The notes: generated from the sequence alone by a model not told the origin. DNA of 64,000 nucleotides from JBKBIP01 sp046297495 (GCA_046297495.1 JBKBIP010000028.1:16442-80441), one strand, 5' to 3'; counted from the first letter of the stretch, positions 18,309 through 26,812 are shown. Program-made: numbers and translations.

Positions 18309-18471
18309 GGTGGATTGGCATGTCTCGATGGTTCGTGGTATTGCGCCGCTCCGGTCAGTTTTCCTTCGCGAGGCGAAGTGTATAGTGCGAAATCGGCAAA
18401 CGTGCAAGAGCGAAATTAGCGGCCAACCGAAGTTCCGAAGTTCATAGAACAGCGCAGGCTGCCGACTTTGG

Positions 18472-18488
18472 GCGCGAATCGATGAATC
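18472..18488. repeat. Family A core motif
   Basis: GCGCGAATCGATGAATC, one mismatch from the dnaE-side copy. It lies 88 bp left of the N gap, so whether it follows a gene's 3' end cannot be judged. Confidence 0.5.
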
Positions 18489-18576
18489 TAAGACGGAGTG
18501 ACTGGTAGCGCATCCACAGCGTCATTTTCTCCGCCCTGACGCTCCCCGTCAAGAAACTCCTTCGATTCCAACACAT

Positions 18577-18675
18577 NNNNNNNNNNNNNNNNNNNNNNNN
18601 NNNNNNNNNNNNNNNNNNNNNNNNNNNNNNNNNNNNNNNNNNNNNNNNNNNNNNNNNNNNNNNNNNNNNNNNNNN
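18577..18675. other. Assembly gap (99 N)
   Basis: An uninterrupted run of 99 N. Its true length and content are unknown. Confidence 1.
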
Positions 18676-18739
18676 AGCCAAGCGGCACAATGGGGGGGAG
18701 GTTGGATCATGCCCCGGCTTCAAGAACCCAGAGGTTGCC

Positions 18740-20365
18740 ATGAGGGATTTGATGGATCGTCTCCGCGTCGTTGGTGCTGTTCTGCTTATGGTTGGAAGCA
18801 GCGGGGCGGTTTGGTGTCAAGATGCCGACACGGATGGCGCGGCGGTCCAGTTGCGGTTCGTGGCGGCGCCGGCGGCGGAATCGGGACTGACGCACGTGGC
18901 CAACAGCGAGCCGCGCTGGGGGGCCATGAAGTACATGTGGATGTCGCCGCCGGTGGATATTGACGGCGACGGCCATCTAGACTTGCTGTTGTACGGCCAT
19001 CATGGCGGCGGGGCGGCAGTCTGGCTGGGGAAGGGGGACGGCACCTTCACCTTGGATGAGCGCGGCTACCAGCAACGCTGGGTCTTCGGGGCGCGGGACC
19101 CGGTATGGTGGGACCGAAGCGGCAGGGGGGCGGTCGATGGTCTCGGCACCGAAGGGGCGGGGGTATCCGGCTTTCTATTCGTCAACGACGGCACGGGACA
19201 CTGGCGCAAGACTGCCGCCGCCATCCCGGAGGCCGGCTACGGTAGTTTTCAACTGGCCGACCTCAACGGCGACGGCTGGCACCGAGAGATTTTTCTCAGC
19301 GGTCGCGGCGCCGCCCTGCGCCCCAACCTTCCCCCAGCAGACTGGGCCGATGTCCTGCCTAAGTCGTTGCACTTCGAGGAAGATTGGACAGCGGAACAAC
19401 TGGTCGGTTGGCCGAAACAGGTGGAGCTGGGCCGGGGACCCGCGCGCAGCGGCTACCGGGACGCCTATGCCGTGGACCTGACCGGCGATCATCAGAACGA
19501 GTTGATTCTGCATCTCCGGGGTTCCGGCTTCAGCAGTCCCCAATTATATTCTTGGGTGCTGACGCGGTCGGTCACGGCGGATGGTGGTTTCGTCTGGAAG
19601 GACACCACCGCCGAGCGCGGCTTACCCACGGATGAGGGGCACTGGCTCTTTCCCGAAGACGTGGATGTTGATGGCCACCTGGACCTGGTCGATCTGCACA
19701 CCGGCCATTGGTATCGCAATGATGGCAAAGGACGCTTTACCGTTAGTCCTCATCGGGTCTTCGATCCAAAGAACCGAACCTTGGCTGGCAAGAAAGGGCA
19801 TCCGTGGACGACCGACAACGAGTTACAATGGCTGGACTTGGACAACAACGGCTTTCGTGATTTGGTGACAGCCTCAGATCATGGCAGTGAAAACGGCGTG
19901 TTCCTGAATCTGGGGGGCGGGCGGTTCGTGGAGGTCGCGGGGGTTCCCGGCAACCGGCGCAACCGCAAGTTCGGCGACCTGACCGGCAACCAACGGCTCG
20001 ACATGGTGGCGCTGGTCCAGAATCAATTGGTGCTGCACCGCAACGAAACGCCGCTGGGGGGATTGCACATTCGCTTGGAGCCGCGCGAGCCAGCGGATGT
20101 GCATCTGGGAGCCAAAGTCTGGGTGTACCGGGCCGGCCAGCTGGGAGAAGCGGCGGGCTTGCTCCACTATCGTCAGGGATTCATGGAACGGGACGCGGGG
20201 CGTTCCACCGTGCTCACCCCCCTGCTGCACGTCGGCTTGGGACAAGCCGAAGCCGCTGATGTGCGCGTCCGCTTCTCCTCCGGCGTGATCCGCGAGGTCC
20301 GAGGCGTGAAGGCGGGAACGCGGGTGGTGGTGCGCGAGGCGGAAGGAGAGAGGCAGAGCCAGTAA
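18740..20365 (+). CDS. Secreted FG-GAP/VCBS repeat protein with ASPIC/UnbV-like C-terminus
   Basis: A 541-residue protein with an N-terminal signal peptide (RVVGAVLLMVGSSGAVWC). Calcium-binding-type integrin repeats follow: DIDGDGHLDLLLYG, DLNGDGWHREIFL, DVDVDGHLDLVDL and DLDNNGFRDLVTA. These give a beta-propeller of about seven blades. The last 100 residues (LHIRLEPREP to GVKAGTRVVV) resemble the ASPIC/UnbV domain found in CRTAC1-like proteins, which are numerous in planctomycetes. Exported location is likely; the molecular role is unknown. It is the first gene after the assembly gap, and a family B hairpin starts 16 bp after its stop. Confidence 0.88.
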   Translation: MRDLMDRLRVVGAVLLMVGSSGAVWCQDADTDGAAVQLRFVAAPAAESGLTHVANSEPRWGAMKYMWMSPPVDIDGDGHLDLLLYGHHGGGAAVWLGKGDGTFTLDERGYQQRWVFGARDPVWWDRSGRGAVDGLGTEGAGVSGFLFVNDGTGHWRKTAAAIPEAGYGSFQLADLNGDGWHREIFLSGRGAALRPNLPPADWADVLPKSLHFEEDWTAEQLVGWPKQVELGRGPARSGYRDAYAVDLTGDHQNELILHLRGSGFSSPQLYSWVLTRSVTADGGFVWKDTTAERGLPTDEGHWLFPEDVDVDGHLDLVDLHTGHWYRNDGKGRFTVSPHRVFDPKNRTLAGKKGHPWTTDNELQWLDLDNNGFRDLVTASDHGSENGVFLNLGGGRFVEVAGVPGNRRNRKFGDLTGNQRLDMVALVQNQLVLHRNETPLGGLHIRLEPREPADVHLGAKVWVYRAGQLGEAAGLLHYRQGFMERDAGRSTVLTPLLHVGLGQAEAADVRVRFSSGVIREVRGVKAGTRVVVREAEGERQSQ

Positions 20366-20380
20366 AGAAACATCCGACCA

Positions 20381-20456
20381 GGCGAGCAGGGGCCGTGAGA
20401 CCCTCGGTAAAGGGCATTACCAGGGGCCTCATAGCTTCCGCTCGCCGACAACCGCA
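20381..20456. repeat. Family B GC-rich hairpin
   Basis: GGCGAGC (20381-20387) and GCTCGCC (20450-20456) bound an imperfect inverted repeat with GGGGCC and GGGGCCT arms. It starts 16 bp after the preceding stop codon and ends 15 bp before the next ATG. Confidence 0.6.
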
Positions 20457-20470
20457 AAGGAGAACATTCC

Positions 20471-20767
20471 ATGTCCCCACGCTGCCATGGGTGGCTGGTT
20501 CGTCTCTTGTTACGAATGCTCATCGTTAGTTTGCTTGGTGGTGGTTTCGTTAGTTGGGGAAACACTGCCGAGCGGCAGGCCCGTCCCCCCGCCGAGGTCG
20601 CCGCCATCATCGACCAGGAATTGAATCGCCGGTTGACGGAAGCGGGCATTCCCGTTTCCCCGCAAGCCGACGACGCGGAGTTCCTGCGTCGTGTCACTCT
20701 GGACATCACCGGACGGATTCGGCCAAGCCAATCGCAGAATTGCTTGGATAAAATGGTACGGCCCTAG
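20471..20767 (+). pseudogene. Truncated DUF1549-type gene, N-terminal fragment only
   Basis: Encodes 98 residues with an intact start: AAGGAG ahead of the ATG, a signal peptide (LLRMLIVSLLGGGFVSW) and the DUF1549 N-terminal helix EVAAIIDQELNRRLTEAGIP followed by ADDAEFLRRVTLDITGRI. A complete DUF1549/DUF1553 protein is 700-800 residues or more (compare 53312-55735), so over 80% is missing. After GRI the sequence diverges (RPSQSQNCLDKMVRP) and the TAG at 20765-20767 lies inside the edge of a family B repeat. I read it as a relic of a deleted gene. A functional short peptide is unlikely. Confidence 0.8.
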
Positions 20768-20835
20768 CAAGCGGGGGGGCGTCAGCCCCCTGGTGATAAG
20801 CGTTACCAACAGGGTTGACGCCCCCCGCTCGCTAG
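20764..20835. repeat. Family B GC-rich inverted repeat
   Basis: CTAGCAAGCGGGGGG with GCGTCAGCCCCCTG (left arm) pairs with CAGGGTTGACGCCCCCC and GCTCGCTAG (right arm). The arms are closed by CTAG at both ends, 20764-20767 and 20832-20835. It holds the stop codon of the truncated DUF1549 gene. Confidence 0.8.
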
Positions 20836-21130
20836 GCGCCGCCTGGGTGGCCATCTCGAAAACCAGTCGGGGGTCTAGCTACATCGTTTCATTGTTCCAT
20901 TCCACTCCACCCCCCCCTATTTGGCTCAAACAAGTGTTTGAATGGAATGAAATCACCTGGCCATTGGTGAGGTGTGATACGGCCGTGGCAACCTCGTCTC
21001 TACCGCTGCCAGCCGTTGGGGACTCAGAAGGAGAAGACCTAGTCCACCTGATATATTATACTAAACAGAGACGAGGGCCTCAATCGAGACCGAACAGCCC
21101 GACCCTTTCATTTCCGGCGGAGAAGCAACC
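20836..21130. other. Intergenic, no gene seen
   Basis: Between the family B repeat and the 68-residue gene. It contains pyrimidine-rich and AT-rich stretches (CCACCCCCCCCTATTT near 20910; TATATTATACTA near 21050). Open frames here lack ribosome sites and family resemblance. It may be eroded remains of the deleted DUF1549 gene, but I see no recognisable codons. Confidence 0.5.
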
Positions 21131-21337
21131 ATGCAAGAACGAGTCAAATTATTCACGTTCGTCAGCGGACATGGCGAGACCCTGCTCGAATTGCCGCACG
21201 AGGACAACATCAATCAGTGGCTATCGACCGTCAAAGGCCGCATCACGCACGTCAGTCAATCCGAGAGCGAACGGTCGGGAACGGGCCATCACGTCACCAT
21301 CTGCGTGTGGTATGTCCCCACCGAGTCCACGACCTAG
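21131..21337 (+). CDS. Small hypothetical protein, 68 residues
   Basis: Starts with ATG at 21131 behind a good ribosome site (GGCGGAGAAGCAACC). The product is soluble, with a pattern of alternating hydrophobic residues (KLFTFVSG, HHVTICVWYV) that would suit a compact alpha/beta or all-beta fold. There is no signal, membrane segment or recognised domain. A compact hairpin follows the stop by 23 bp, which supports it as a real transcription unit. It sits alone between a broken DUF1549 gene and the Ser/Thr kinase fusion. I do not recognise the family. Confidence 0.55.
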   Translation: MQERVKLFTFVSGHGETLLELPHEDNINQWLSTVKGRITHVSQSESERSGTGHHVTICVWYVPTESTT

Positions 21338-21360
21338 ATGACCATTTCCGAAGTCCTTGC

Positions 21361-21408
21361 CCCCGGATTCGTGGCTGAAGCCACCACGATGCAGCCAGGA
21401 ATCCGGGG
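21361..21408. repeat. Nested hairpin after the 68-residue gene
   Basis: CCCCGGATTC (21361-21370) pairs perfectly with GAATCCGGGG (21399-21408). Inside it GTGGC (21371-21375) pairs with GCCAC (21380-21384). No T-tract follows. Likely a 3'-end structure of the small gene. Confidence 0.65.
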
Positions 21409-21808
21409 AGCAAGCTTCATGAACGACAGGCTCGATTTTTCAGGTTGGCGGCCGCGCTAAAGTCAGGACATCCCATCGTGAGCCCTTCTGCCGCCACTTC
21501 CGCCATGCTTCCGCGAACGGAGCAAGGAATAAAGGAATATCATTTTTTGTTTGACAATGAATTGTTCAACATACTAAAGTTACCATGTCGCTATATAAAT
21601 AAGGTTAAGTCTTTTTCGTACCAGAGGATTTGCATTTCTGCCACTGGAGACTGGCGGTCCTTCACGGCATCCTGCCGATCGAGGTGGCCTTCCTCCAAAA
21701 ACCATTCTCCCCAAGCACCGTGGCACGGAAAGTGCGCGAGGTACTGGATCAGCCACTGTAATCCTCCTGTTCTTCTCCCGGAAAACTGAGTGATGGAGGC
21801 ATTGGCGC
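21409..21808. other. Intergenic leader of the kinase fusion, AT-rich in the middle
   Basis: No supportable gene. The stretch about 21530-21620 is markedly AT-rich for this window and holds the promoter candidate listed separately; the rest shows nothing I recognise. Confidence 0.5.
21551..21580 (+). promoter_or_regulatory. Candidate sigma70 promoter for the kinase-receiver-HD-GYP gene
   Basis: TTGACA at 21551-21556 and TAAAGT at 21575-21580, an 18-bp spacer, in an AT-rich tract. It would give a 5' leader of about 220 nt before the ATG at 21809. Confidence 0.4.
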
Positions 21809-24082
21809 ATGGAACCTCGGTCAAGGAATGTCAGTAGCCCGACGTACAACTGGCCCGCCGACCCGTTGCCGCCGGTGTCCGTTTTATTACAGCAATTGGG
21901 GGATGCTGGCCTGCTGTTGATGGAGGATTGGGAGAACCTCAAGCCGGCGGTTCGGGAGGAAATCCAGGCGTGTGACTCGTCGGAAGCCTTGCTCGCTCGG
22001 CTGGTGGCAGAAAACCTCCTCACCGAATTTCAAGCCCTGCGAATCAAGACTGGCACCCTGTTCGGCATGGTCTTGGGTAACTATCGCGTGCTGGATCGGC
22101 TCGGCAGCGGTGGCATGGGAGTGGTCTACAAAGGAGAGCATATCCTGATGCGCCGCCCCGTGGCCATCAAAGTGTTGCCTGAATACTTGCGTGGTGAATC
22201 GCTCGTGACCGCACGTTTCGCCACGGAGATCCGAGCGGCGGCGCGCCTGCATCATCCGAATGTCGTCGCGGCCCTGGATGCTGGTCATGCCGTTCACCCC
22301 CAAAATCCCGCGCAGGTCATCCCCTATTTCGTCATGGAATATCTTGAAGGAACGGACTTGGAAAACTGTGTCCGGCAACAGGGGCCGCTGCCGATTAACA
22401 AGGCGTGCAACTGGATTTATCAAATCGCCAGCGCGCTCGACGCCGCACACAAGCACCAACTGGTTCACCGCGACATAAAACCGTCCAATATCCTGATCAC
22501 CGTCGAGGATCAGGCCAAGCTGCTCGATTTCGGCTTGGCCCGCATGGTCCGGCAGCAGCGGCTGACGCACTCCGGCATGACGTTGGGAACGGTCGATTAC
22601 ATGGCGCCCGAACAAGTGCAAGACGCCAGTGCCGTGGATATTCGAGCGGACATTTACGCTTTGGGGGGAACTTTGTTTTGGTGTTTGGCCGGCCGTGTGC
22701 CGTTTCCCTCGCAAGCGCACGTCTCCCAAGACCTGATTCAACGGTTGACGCAGCACCCCCCTTCGTTGGCGGCTATCCGTTCCGACGTGCCGCCGGAATT
22801 AGACGCCATCGTCCAGCGCATGATGGCCCTCAAACCCGCGGAGCGCTATGCCAATCCCCAGGCCGTCATGCGCGTCTTGCTGCCGTTCTTGCCAGCGGTG
22901 ATCCCAGAGCGAATGGTCACGGCGCCCCGCCCGCATCTCGAACCCAATAATGCCGCCTCTGGCGAGGTCCCGCTAACCGCCGTCCCGCCTCGTGTCTTAA
23001 TCGTGGATGATGAGGAAGCGAACCGCCTGATGCTGACGACAGCTCTCCGAGAGCATGACATTACTTGCGACACTGCGCGGCATGGTCAAGAAGCACTCGA
23101 AAAGCTGCACGGTCAAGCGTGCGACCTGGTATTATTAGACGTGGATATGCCAGTCATGAACGGCACGGAGACGTTGCGGAAATTGCGCGAATCGCCTCCG
23201 TGCGCGAATCTCAAAATCATCATGATTTCGGGCCATACGAGCGCGGATGAGTTGGCGCAGCTGCTGCTCGCGGGAGCGGACGATTTTCTCAGCAAACCAT
23301 TTAGCCTCGTGCAAATATGTTCGCGCGTCAAAATGGCGCTGCGACTGAAAAACGCCCAGGATCGCTCGGATGCCCTCAATCGCAACTTGCTGGCTCTCAA
23401 CTCCGAGTTGGAGCGCTTACTCAGCATCCGCGATCTTTCCTTGCAGCATATCCGCAATGCCCTTACCATGACCGTGGCCGCGCTGGTGGCGCGGGGCACC
23501 AATGAGACAGAAGAACATGTGGTTCGCCTGCAGCGCTATTGTCGCATCCTGGCGGAAGAAGCCTCTGCCTTGCCGAGTTTCCGCGCGCAAATTACCCCGG
23601 AATTCATCCAGACGCTGGAGTGTTGCGTTCCTTTACATGACATTGGCAATGTGGCCTTGCCAGATCACATTCTACATAAAGCAGGCAAGTTGGATGCGGA
23701 AGAACGCCTCATCATGCAATCCCACGCCGTGATCGGCGGGGATATTCTTCTGCGTATCATTCATAAATATGGTGTTGCCGTTTCGTTCCTTCACGTGGCC
23801 CATGACATTACCCGCCATCACCACGAATGCCACGACGGCAGCGGCTATCCCGACCGTTTGTCCGGCTCGGACATCCCCTTGTCCGCGCGACTGGTGGCCT
23901 TGGCCGACGTGTACGATGCGCTGCGCAGTCAGCGTTCCTATCGCCCCGCTCTGGCTCATGTGTCCGCGGTGCAAATCATGACCGAAGCCGGCGCCAGCAA
24001 ATTCGATCCTGGGTTGCTGGAAGTTTTCCGTTCCTGCGCACCGCGCTGGGAACAAGTCCATGCGGAGGTTCCAGACGCATAG
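21809..24082 (+). CDS. Ser/Thr protein kinase - receiver - HD-GYP fusion
   Basis: A 757-residue three-module signalling protein. Residues about 90-365 are a Hanks-type kinase with the GSGGMG loop (99-104), catalytic lysine Lys121, HRD at 220-222 and DFG from Asp240, all intact. Residues about 395-515 are a receiver with the acidic pair Asp400/Asp401, phospho-acceptor Asp444 (LLDVDMP) and Lys496 (SKPF). Residues about 540-745 are an HD-GYP domain with His610-Asp611 and Gly679-Tyr680-Pro681, the signature of cyclic-di-GMP phosphodiesterases. There is no transmembrane segment, unlike many planctomycete kinases. GGAGG lies 9 bp before the ATG. It may link Ser/Thr phosphorylation and two-component input to second-messenger turnover; that coupling is inference. 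Confidence 0.93.
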   Translation: MEPRSRNVSSPTYNWPADPLPPVSVLLQQLGDAGLLLMEDWENLKPAVREEIQACDSSEALLARLVAENLLTEFQALRIKTGTLFGMVLGNYRVLDRLGSGGMGVVYKGEHILMRRPVAIKVLPEYLRGESLVTARFATEIRAAARLHHPNVVAALDAGHAVHPQNPAQVIPYFVMEYLEGTDLENCVRQQGPLPINKACNWIYQIASALDAAHKHQLVHRDIKPSNILITVEDQAKLLDFGLARMVRQQRLTHSGMTLGTVDYMAPEQVQDASAVDIRADIYALGGTLFWCLAGRVPFPSQAHVSQDLIQRLTQHPPSLAAIRSDVPPELDAIVQRMMALKPAERYANPQAVMRVLLPFLPAVIPERMVTAPRPHLEPNNAASGEVPLTAVPPRVLIVDDEEANRLMLTTALREHDITCDTARHGQEALEKLHGQACDLVLLDVDMPVMNGTETLRKLRESPPCANLKIIMISGHTSADELAQLLLAGADDFLSKPFSLVQICSRVKMALRLKNAQDRSDALNRNLLALNSELERLLSIRDLSLQHIRNALTMTVAALVARGTNETEEHVVRLQRYCRILAEEASALPSFRAQITPEFIQTLECCVPLHDIGNVALPDHILHKAGKLDAEERLIMQSHAVIGGDILLRIIHKYGVAVSFLHVAHDITRHHHECHDGSGYPDRLSGSDIPLSARLVALADVYDALRSQRSYRPALAHVSAVQIMTEAGASKFDPGLLEVFRSCAPRWEQVHAEVPDA

Positions 24083-24360
24083 GAAAACAAGCGGTCCTCA
24101 AGCCGGATGACCGATGCGGGAAATGTCCAAGCCGAAGGCCTCGTTCCGAAAACAGTGAACGAAGCAGCGGCGCGGCAAATCTCCTTGTATCCGGCCCCTG
24201 GCAAGATAGACTCAAAGGAAGCTAACACGCCCGCAACCTCACGGCCGCCATGAAAGTCAACTCCACCAAGGGCGATTGGTTTGCTACCCACGGTCGAGGG
24301 AAACGTCATGAAAAATTCATCGCGGACATCCGTGTATCTATCCCGTTTCCGTCCGTCGCG
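24083..24360. other. Intergenic between convergent genes
   Basis: 3' region shared by the kinase fusion (+) and the DUF6263 gene (-). Nothing gene-like is seen; a family B repeat occupies the right-hand end. Confidence 0.5.
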
Positions 24361-24420
24361 ACGCGCAGGGGCATCAGTCCCCCTTCACCGCGAGGCTGAC
24401 GCCCCACCACCCGCTCGCCG
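24361..24420. repeat. Family B GC-rich repeat
   Basis: Contains GCGCAGGGGCATCAGTCCCCC and, after a short gap, GAGGCTGACGCCCC and CCGCTCGCC. It is more degenerate than the copy at 20764. It lies 7 bp beyond the DUF6263 stop (minus strand). Confidence 0.6.
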
Positions 24421-24426
24421 ACCCCC

Positions 24427-25383
24427 TTACTGCTTCTTGACCGTCGGATCGGTGTCGGTGATGCGCGTGGTGCTCTTTTGCGTTTGTTTCAGATCGACGG
24501 CGGTGCTCATGCCGCCAATCTCAATGTCGAGTGTGCCTTCCAAGACTTGGCTCATGTCGGCGGTTTGGAGCTGGCCTGTCTTGATATCGAACAGGGCCGT
24601 GCCGGTCCCTTCCTTGCCGGTCAACTTGGCGCTCTTGATGCGAAACGGCAATCCGCTACCAGCGTCGGCGGCGGGAGGCACGTACTTGAAGGTGGTTTTG
24701 ACGCCGATCTTGGCCAAGTCCTTTTCGAGACTATCAAACGTATAAGTGTAACTGCTGTCATAGCCACCGATGGGGCCGAGGCTGAGCTGGCTGGCGCGCG
24801 TCCACGTTTCCCCTTTTTTCACTTCCTTTCCAGGAACGACGGCAAAGAGCGGGTCGGCCATCTGTTGCATGGATTGCTTGTTCAAGATTTGTTCGAGCAG
24901 CGCCTTCATTTGCGGGTTGGCATCGATGAGCTTCTTGAGGAACGCATCCTGCCCTTCGATATTCGTTACTTTCCCTTCCGGACTCAGGGTGACGGTGAAT
25001 TCCGAGCCGATCAGGGCCTTGAAGAACTCGGCCAGCGGATTGGCGGCGGTGGGACCACTGATCGAATCGTAACTGATGTTGTTGCCGCCGATGTTGATGT
25101 CCATCTTGATGCCGATGATTTTCTGCTTGAGCGTCCAGCTTTGATCTTTTTCATCCTGGCTGACGGGCGTCCAACTGAAGTAGAAGGTTTGTTTCTGCTT
25201 CTGGTTGACATCCATGTTCATCACTTTCAACGTCTGTTCCGTATCCGTCGTCAATTCTTGATAGAAGGGTTTGTCCTTCTCGAATTTCCATTTGAGATCC
25301 ACTGCCGCGTCTTGTTCCTGTCCAAAGCTGAGCAACGCCACGAACAGCACGGCCAACAGGCTAATCAAACGGCTTCGAAGCAC
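24427..25383 (-). CDS. Secreted DUF6263-like protein
   Basis: A 318-residue protein. GTG at 25383 is chosen because GGAGGAAG lies about 6 bp upstream and the codons after it form a signal peptide (RLISLLAVLFVALLSFG); the upstream extension is not signal-like. The body is mostly beta (KWKFEKDKPFYQELTTDTEQTLKV, then FYFSWTPVS and TVTLSPEGKVTNIEG) with a lysine-rich mid region and the PLFAVVPGKEVKKGETW segment. This pattern matches DUF6263-type planctomycete proteins, which have no assigned function. It is convergent with the kinase fusion gene. Confidence 0.75.
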   Translation of the reverse strand: MLRSRLISLLAVLFVALLSFGQEQDAAVDLKWKFEKDKPFYQELTTDTEQTLKVMNMDVNQKQKQTFYFSWTPVSQDEKDQSWTLKQKIIGIKMDINIGGNNISYDSISGPTAANPLAEFFKALIGSEFTVTLSPEGKVTNIEGQDAFLKKLIDANPQMKALLEQILNKQSMQQMADPLFAVVPGKEVKKGETWTRASQLSLGPIGGYDSSYTYTFDSLEKDLAKIGVKTTFKYVPPAADAGSGLPFRIKSAKLTGKEGTGTALFDIKTGQLQTADMSQVLEGTLDIEIGGMSTAVDLKQTQKSTTRITDTDPTVKKQ

Positions 25384-25563
25384 GTTTCTTCCTCCCGATT
25401 GCGAGACTTTAACGAAGTAAATTTCAATGATACGCACGGCACCCCGACCGACCGCGTCGGTGAGTCGATGCTATTCTTTCAAAAAGTCGCCAAAGCGCCA
25501 AGATGCTTCCTTTTTATCCTCTTCCCGCCCAGAGACAATAGCGGAATCGGACATGCGCGGGCC
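25384..25563. other. Divergent intergenic region
   Basis: Between the DUF6263 gene (-) and the NagB-like gene (+). Apart from the family C element that follows it, no feature is seen; the open frames lack ribosome sites. Confidence 0.45.
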
Positions 25564-25655
25564 GAAAAAGGGGACGCGACTCGTATTCGCTGGTTGTCAG
25601 ATGCCGCCACGAGCCGCTCTCGGCCAAGCAAATACGAGTCGCGTCCCCTTTTCTC
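25564..25655. mobile_element. Family C palindromic element, copy 1 (MITE/REPIN-like)
   Basis: The left arm reads AAAAAGGGGACGCGACTCG then TATTCGCT. The right arm reads AGCAAATACGAGTCGCGTCC then CCTTTT. The roughly 35-bp interior is also conserved when compared with the reverse complement of the copy at 43850, including TGGTT.TCAGAT.CC.CCACGA. Such arms resemble palindromes moved by REP-associated tyrosine transposases; no transposase gene is in the window. Confidence 0.75.
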
Positions 25656-25804
25656 CTTCATTCCGTATTTTGATTTGGAATTGACAAAGGATGGACTGAT
25701 GAGGGAAACTAGCGTGTTTATGACGGATTGCAAGAAGGAAATTCGGGCTGTTTGATATTTTTCGGATAATGTCTTCGAGATGATTTTCTCAAGGAATCGC
25801 AACC

Positions 25805-26755
25805 ATGAATTTGCTCACGACGATTGGCGGCTCGCTGATGGAGGGGTTTTTTCCCCAAGGTTGGGACTTGGCCAAGATCGACCGGCTGGCGGAAGCGGCC
25901 GGGGAGCAGCTTGCCCAGCGCCAGTCGTGGTGGCACGCGGGCTTCGAGCCGGTCCCCTGCGCCTCGTATGCCGATTTCGATACCTACATGGGACACGAGA
26001 TCGCCCGTGAAATCCTGCTGGCACGCCAGGCGGGACATCCCTTGATCCTGATTCTGCCAGTGGGGCCGATGGGAATGTATCGCTGGACGGTGTATTTCTT
26101 GAAGGAATGGGATGTGCCGTGCGATCATGTTCACGGTTTCAACATGGATGAATGGTCCGACGCGGCGGGGAACACCTTGCCGCCGGACAATTCCGGGGCC
26201 TTCCAATACGCGATGGAACAGGCCCTGTACGGTCCCTTGGGAAAGCGGACCATTCCCCCCAAGCAACGGCACTTCGCGTTGCAGACGGAATTACCCACCT
26301 ACGCCCAGCAGATCGGTGATTTGAAAAAACAAGGGGGCAAGTTAGTGACGGTCTTCGGCATTGGCCGAGTGTGTCACATCGCTTTCTGGGAGCCGCAGTT
26401 CGCGGGGGAATTCGCCACTGAAGCGGAATGGCGCCAACAGACGCACCGCCTCGGCGCCAAACTGCACCCGCTCACCATCGAACAGAATGCCTTGACGAGT
26501 TTCAAGAGCCGCACCACGCTGGTGCCGGCATACGCCAACACCATCGGCCCCGGCCTGTTCCTGGCCGCCGACCGCATCATCGGCGGCGCCGATGGCACCT
26601 TCAATCGCGGCATGCAGTGGCAGGGCTTGTCGCTACGCATGACGCTGCGCCACGAACCGACGCCGTGGATTCCCAGCACCTACATGCCGACGCTGCCGGG
26701 CCGCTTGTTCTATGTGACCGAGCTAGCCGAGCCGCTGATCGCGGAGTGCCATTGA
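25805..26755 (+). CDS. Glucosamine-6-phosphate deaminase-like protein lacking the catalytic Asp141 equivalent
   Basis: A 316-residue member of the NagB/RpiA superfamily. It has FNMDEW at about 112-117, matching the NagB segment with the enolisation aspartate (Asp115), and GIGRVCHIAFWEP at 185-197. In E. coli NagB the corresponding segment reads GVGNDGHIAFNEP with Asp141, His143 and Glu148. Here the His (191) and Glu (196) are kept but Asp141 is Val189 and the following Gly is Cys190. The C-terminus still aligns by eye (VPAYANTIGPGLFLAADRII). It may be a sugar-phosphate isomerase or deaminase of altered specificity. AAGGA precedes the ATG by 9 bp; a family A repeat begins 7 bp after the stop. 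Confidence 0.8.
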   Translation: MNLLTTIGGSLMEGFFPQGWDLAKIDRLAEAAGEQLAQRQSWWHAGFEPVPCASYADFDTYMGHEIAREILLARQAGHPLILILPVGPMGMYRWTVYFLKEWDVPCDHVHGFNMDEWSDAAGNTLPPDNSGAFQYAMEQALYGPLGKRTIPPKQRHFALQTELPTYAQQIGDLKKQGGKLVTVFGIGRVCHIAFWEPQFAGEFATEAEWRQQTHRLGAKLHPLTIEQNALTSFKSRTTLVPAYANTIGPGLFLAADRIIGGADGTFNRGMQWQGLSLRMTLRHEPTPWIPSTYMPTLPGRLFYVTELAEPLIAECH

Positions 26756-26761
26756 GACGCT

Positions 26762-26809
26762 GGATTCAGCGGTTTGCGTGGGACTGAGCGTGCGCGAACC
26801 GCCGAAGCC
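26762..26809. repeat. Family A palindromic repeat
   Basis: GGATTCAGCGGTTTGCG (left) and CGCGAACCGCCGAAGCC (right) form an imperfect inverted repeat. It starts 7 bp after the NagB-like stop and ends just before the pstB stop, so it is the shared 3' end of two convergent genes. Confidence 0.65.
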
Positions 26810-26812
26810 GAC

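Larger units (their letters stand above)
18309..18739. other. Gap-containing intergenic region
   Basis: No supportable gene. Contains a family A core (18472-18488) and the assembly gap. A short open frame spanning the N run is an artefact of translating N. Confidence 0.7.

Noticed and set aside
18442..18741. Minus-strand frames spanning the N gap
   Set aside because: The apparent frames exist only because the gap is translated as X; neither side resembles a protein.
20691..21341. 216-codon plus-strand frame through the broken DUF1549 region
   Set aside because: It reads across a palindromic repeat in a different frame from the conserved DUF1549 N-terminus and looks random.
21445..21789. Plus-strand open frame of 114 codons before the kinase fusion
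   Set aside because: It spans the AT-rich promoter region and has no ribosome site or recognisable domain.
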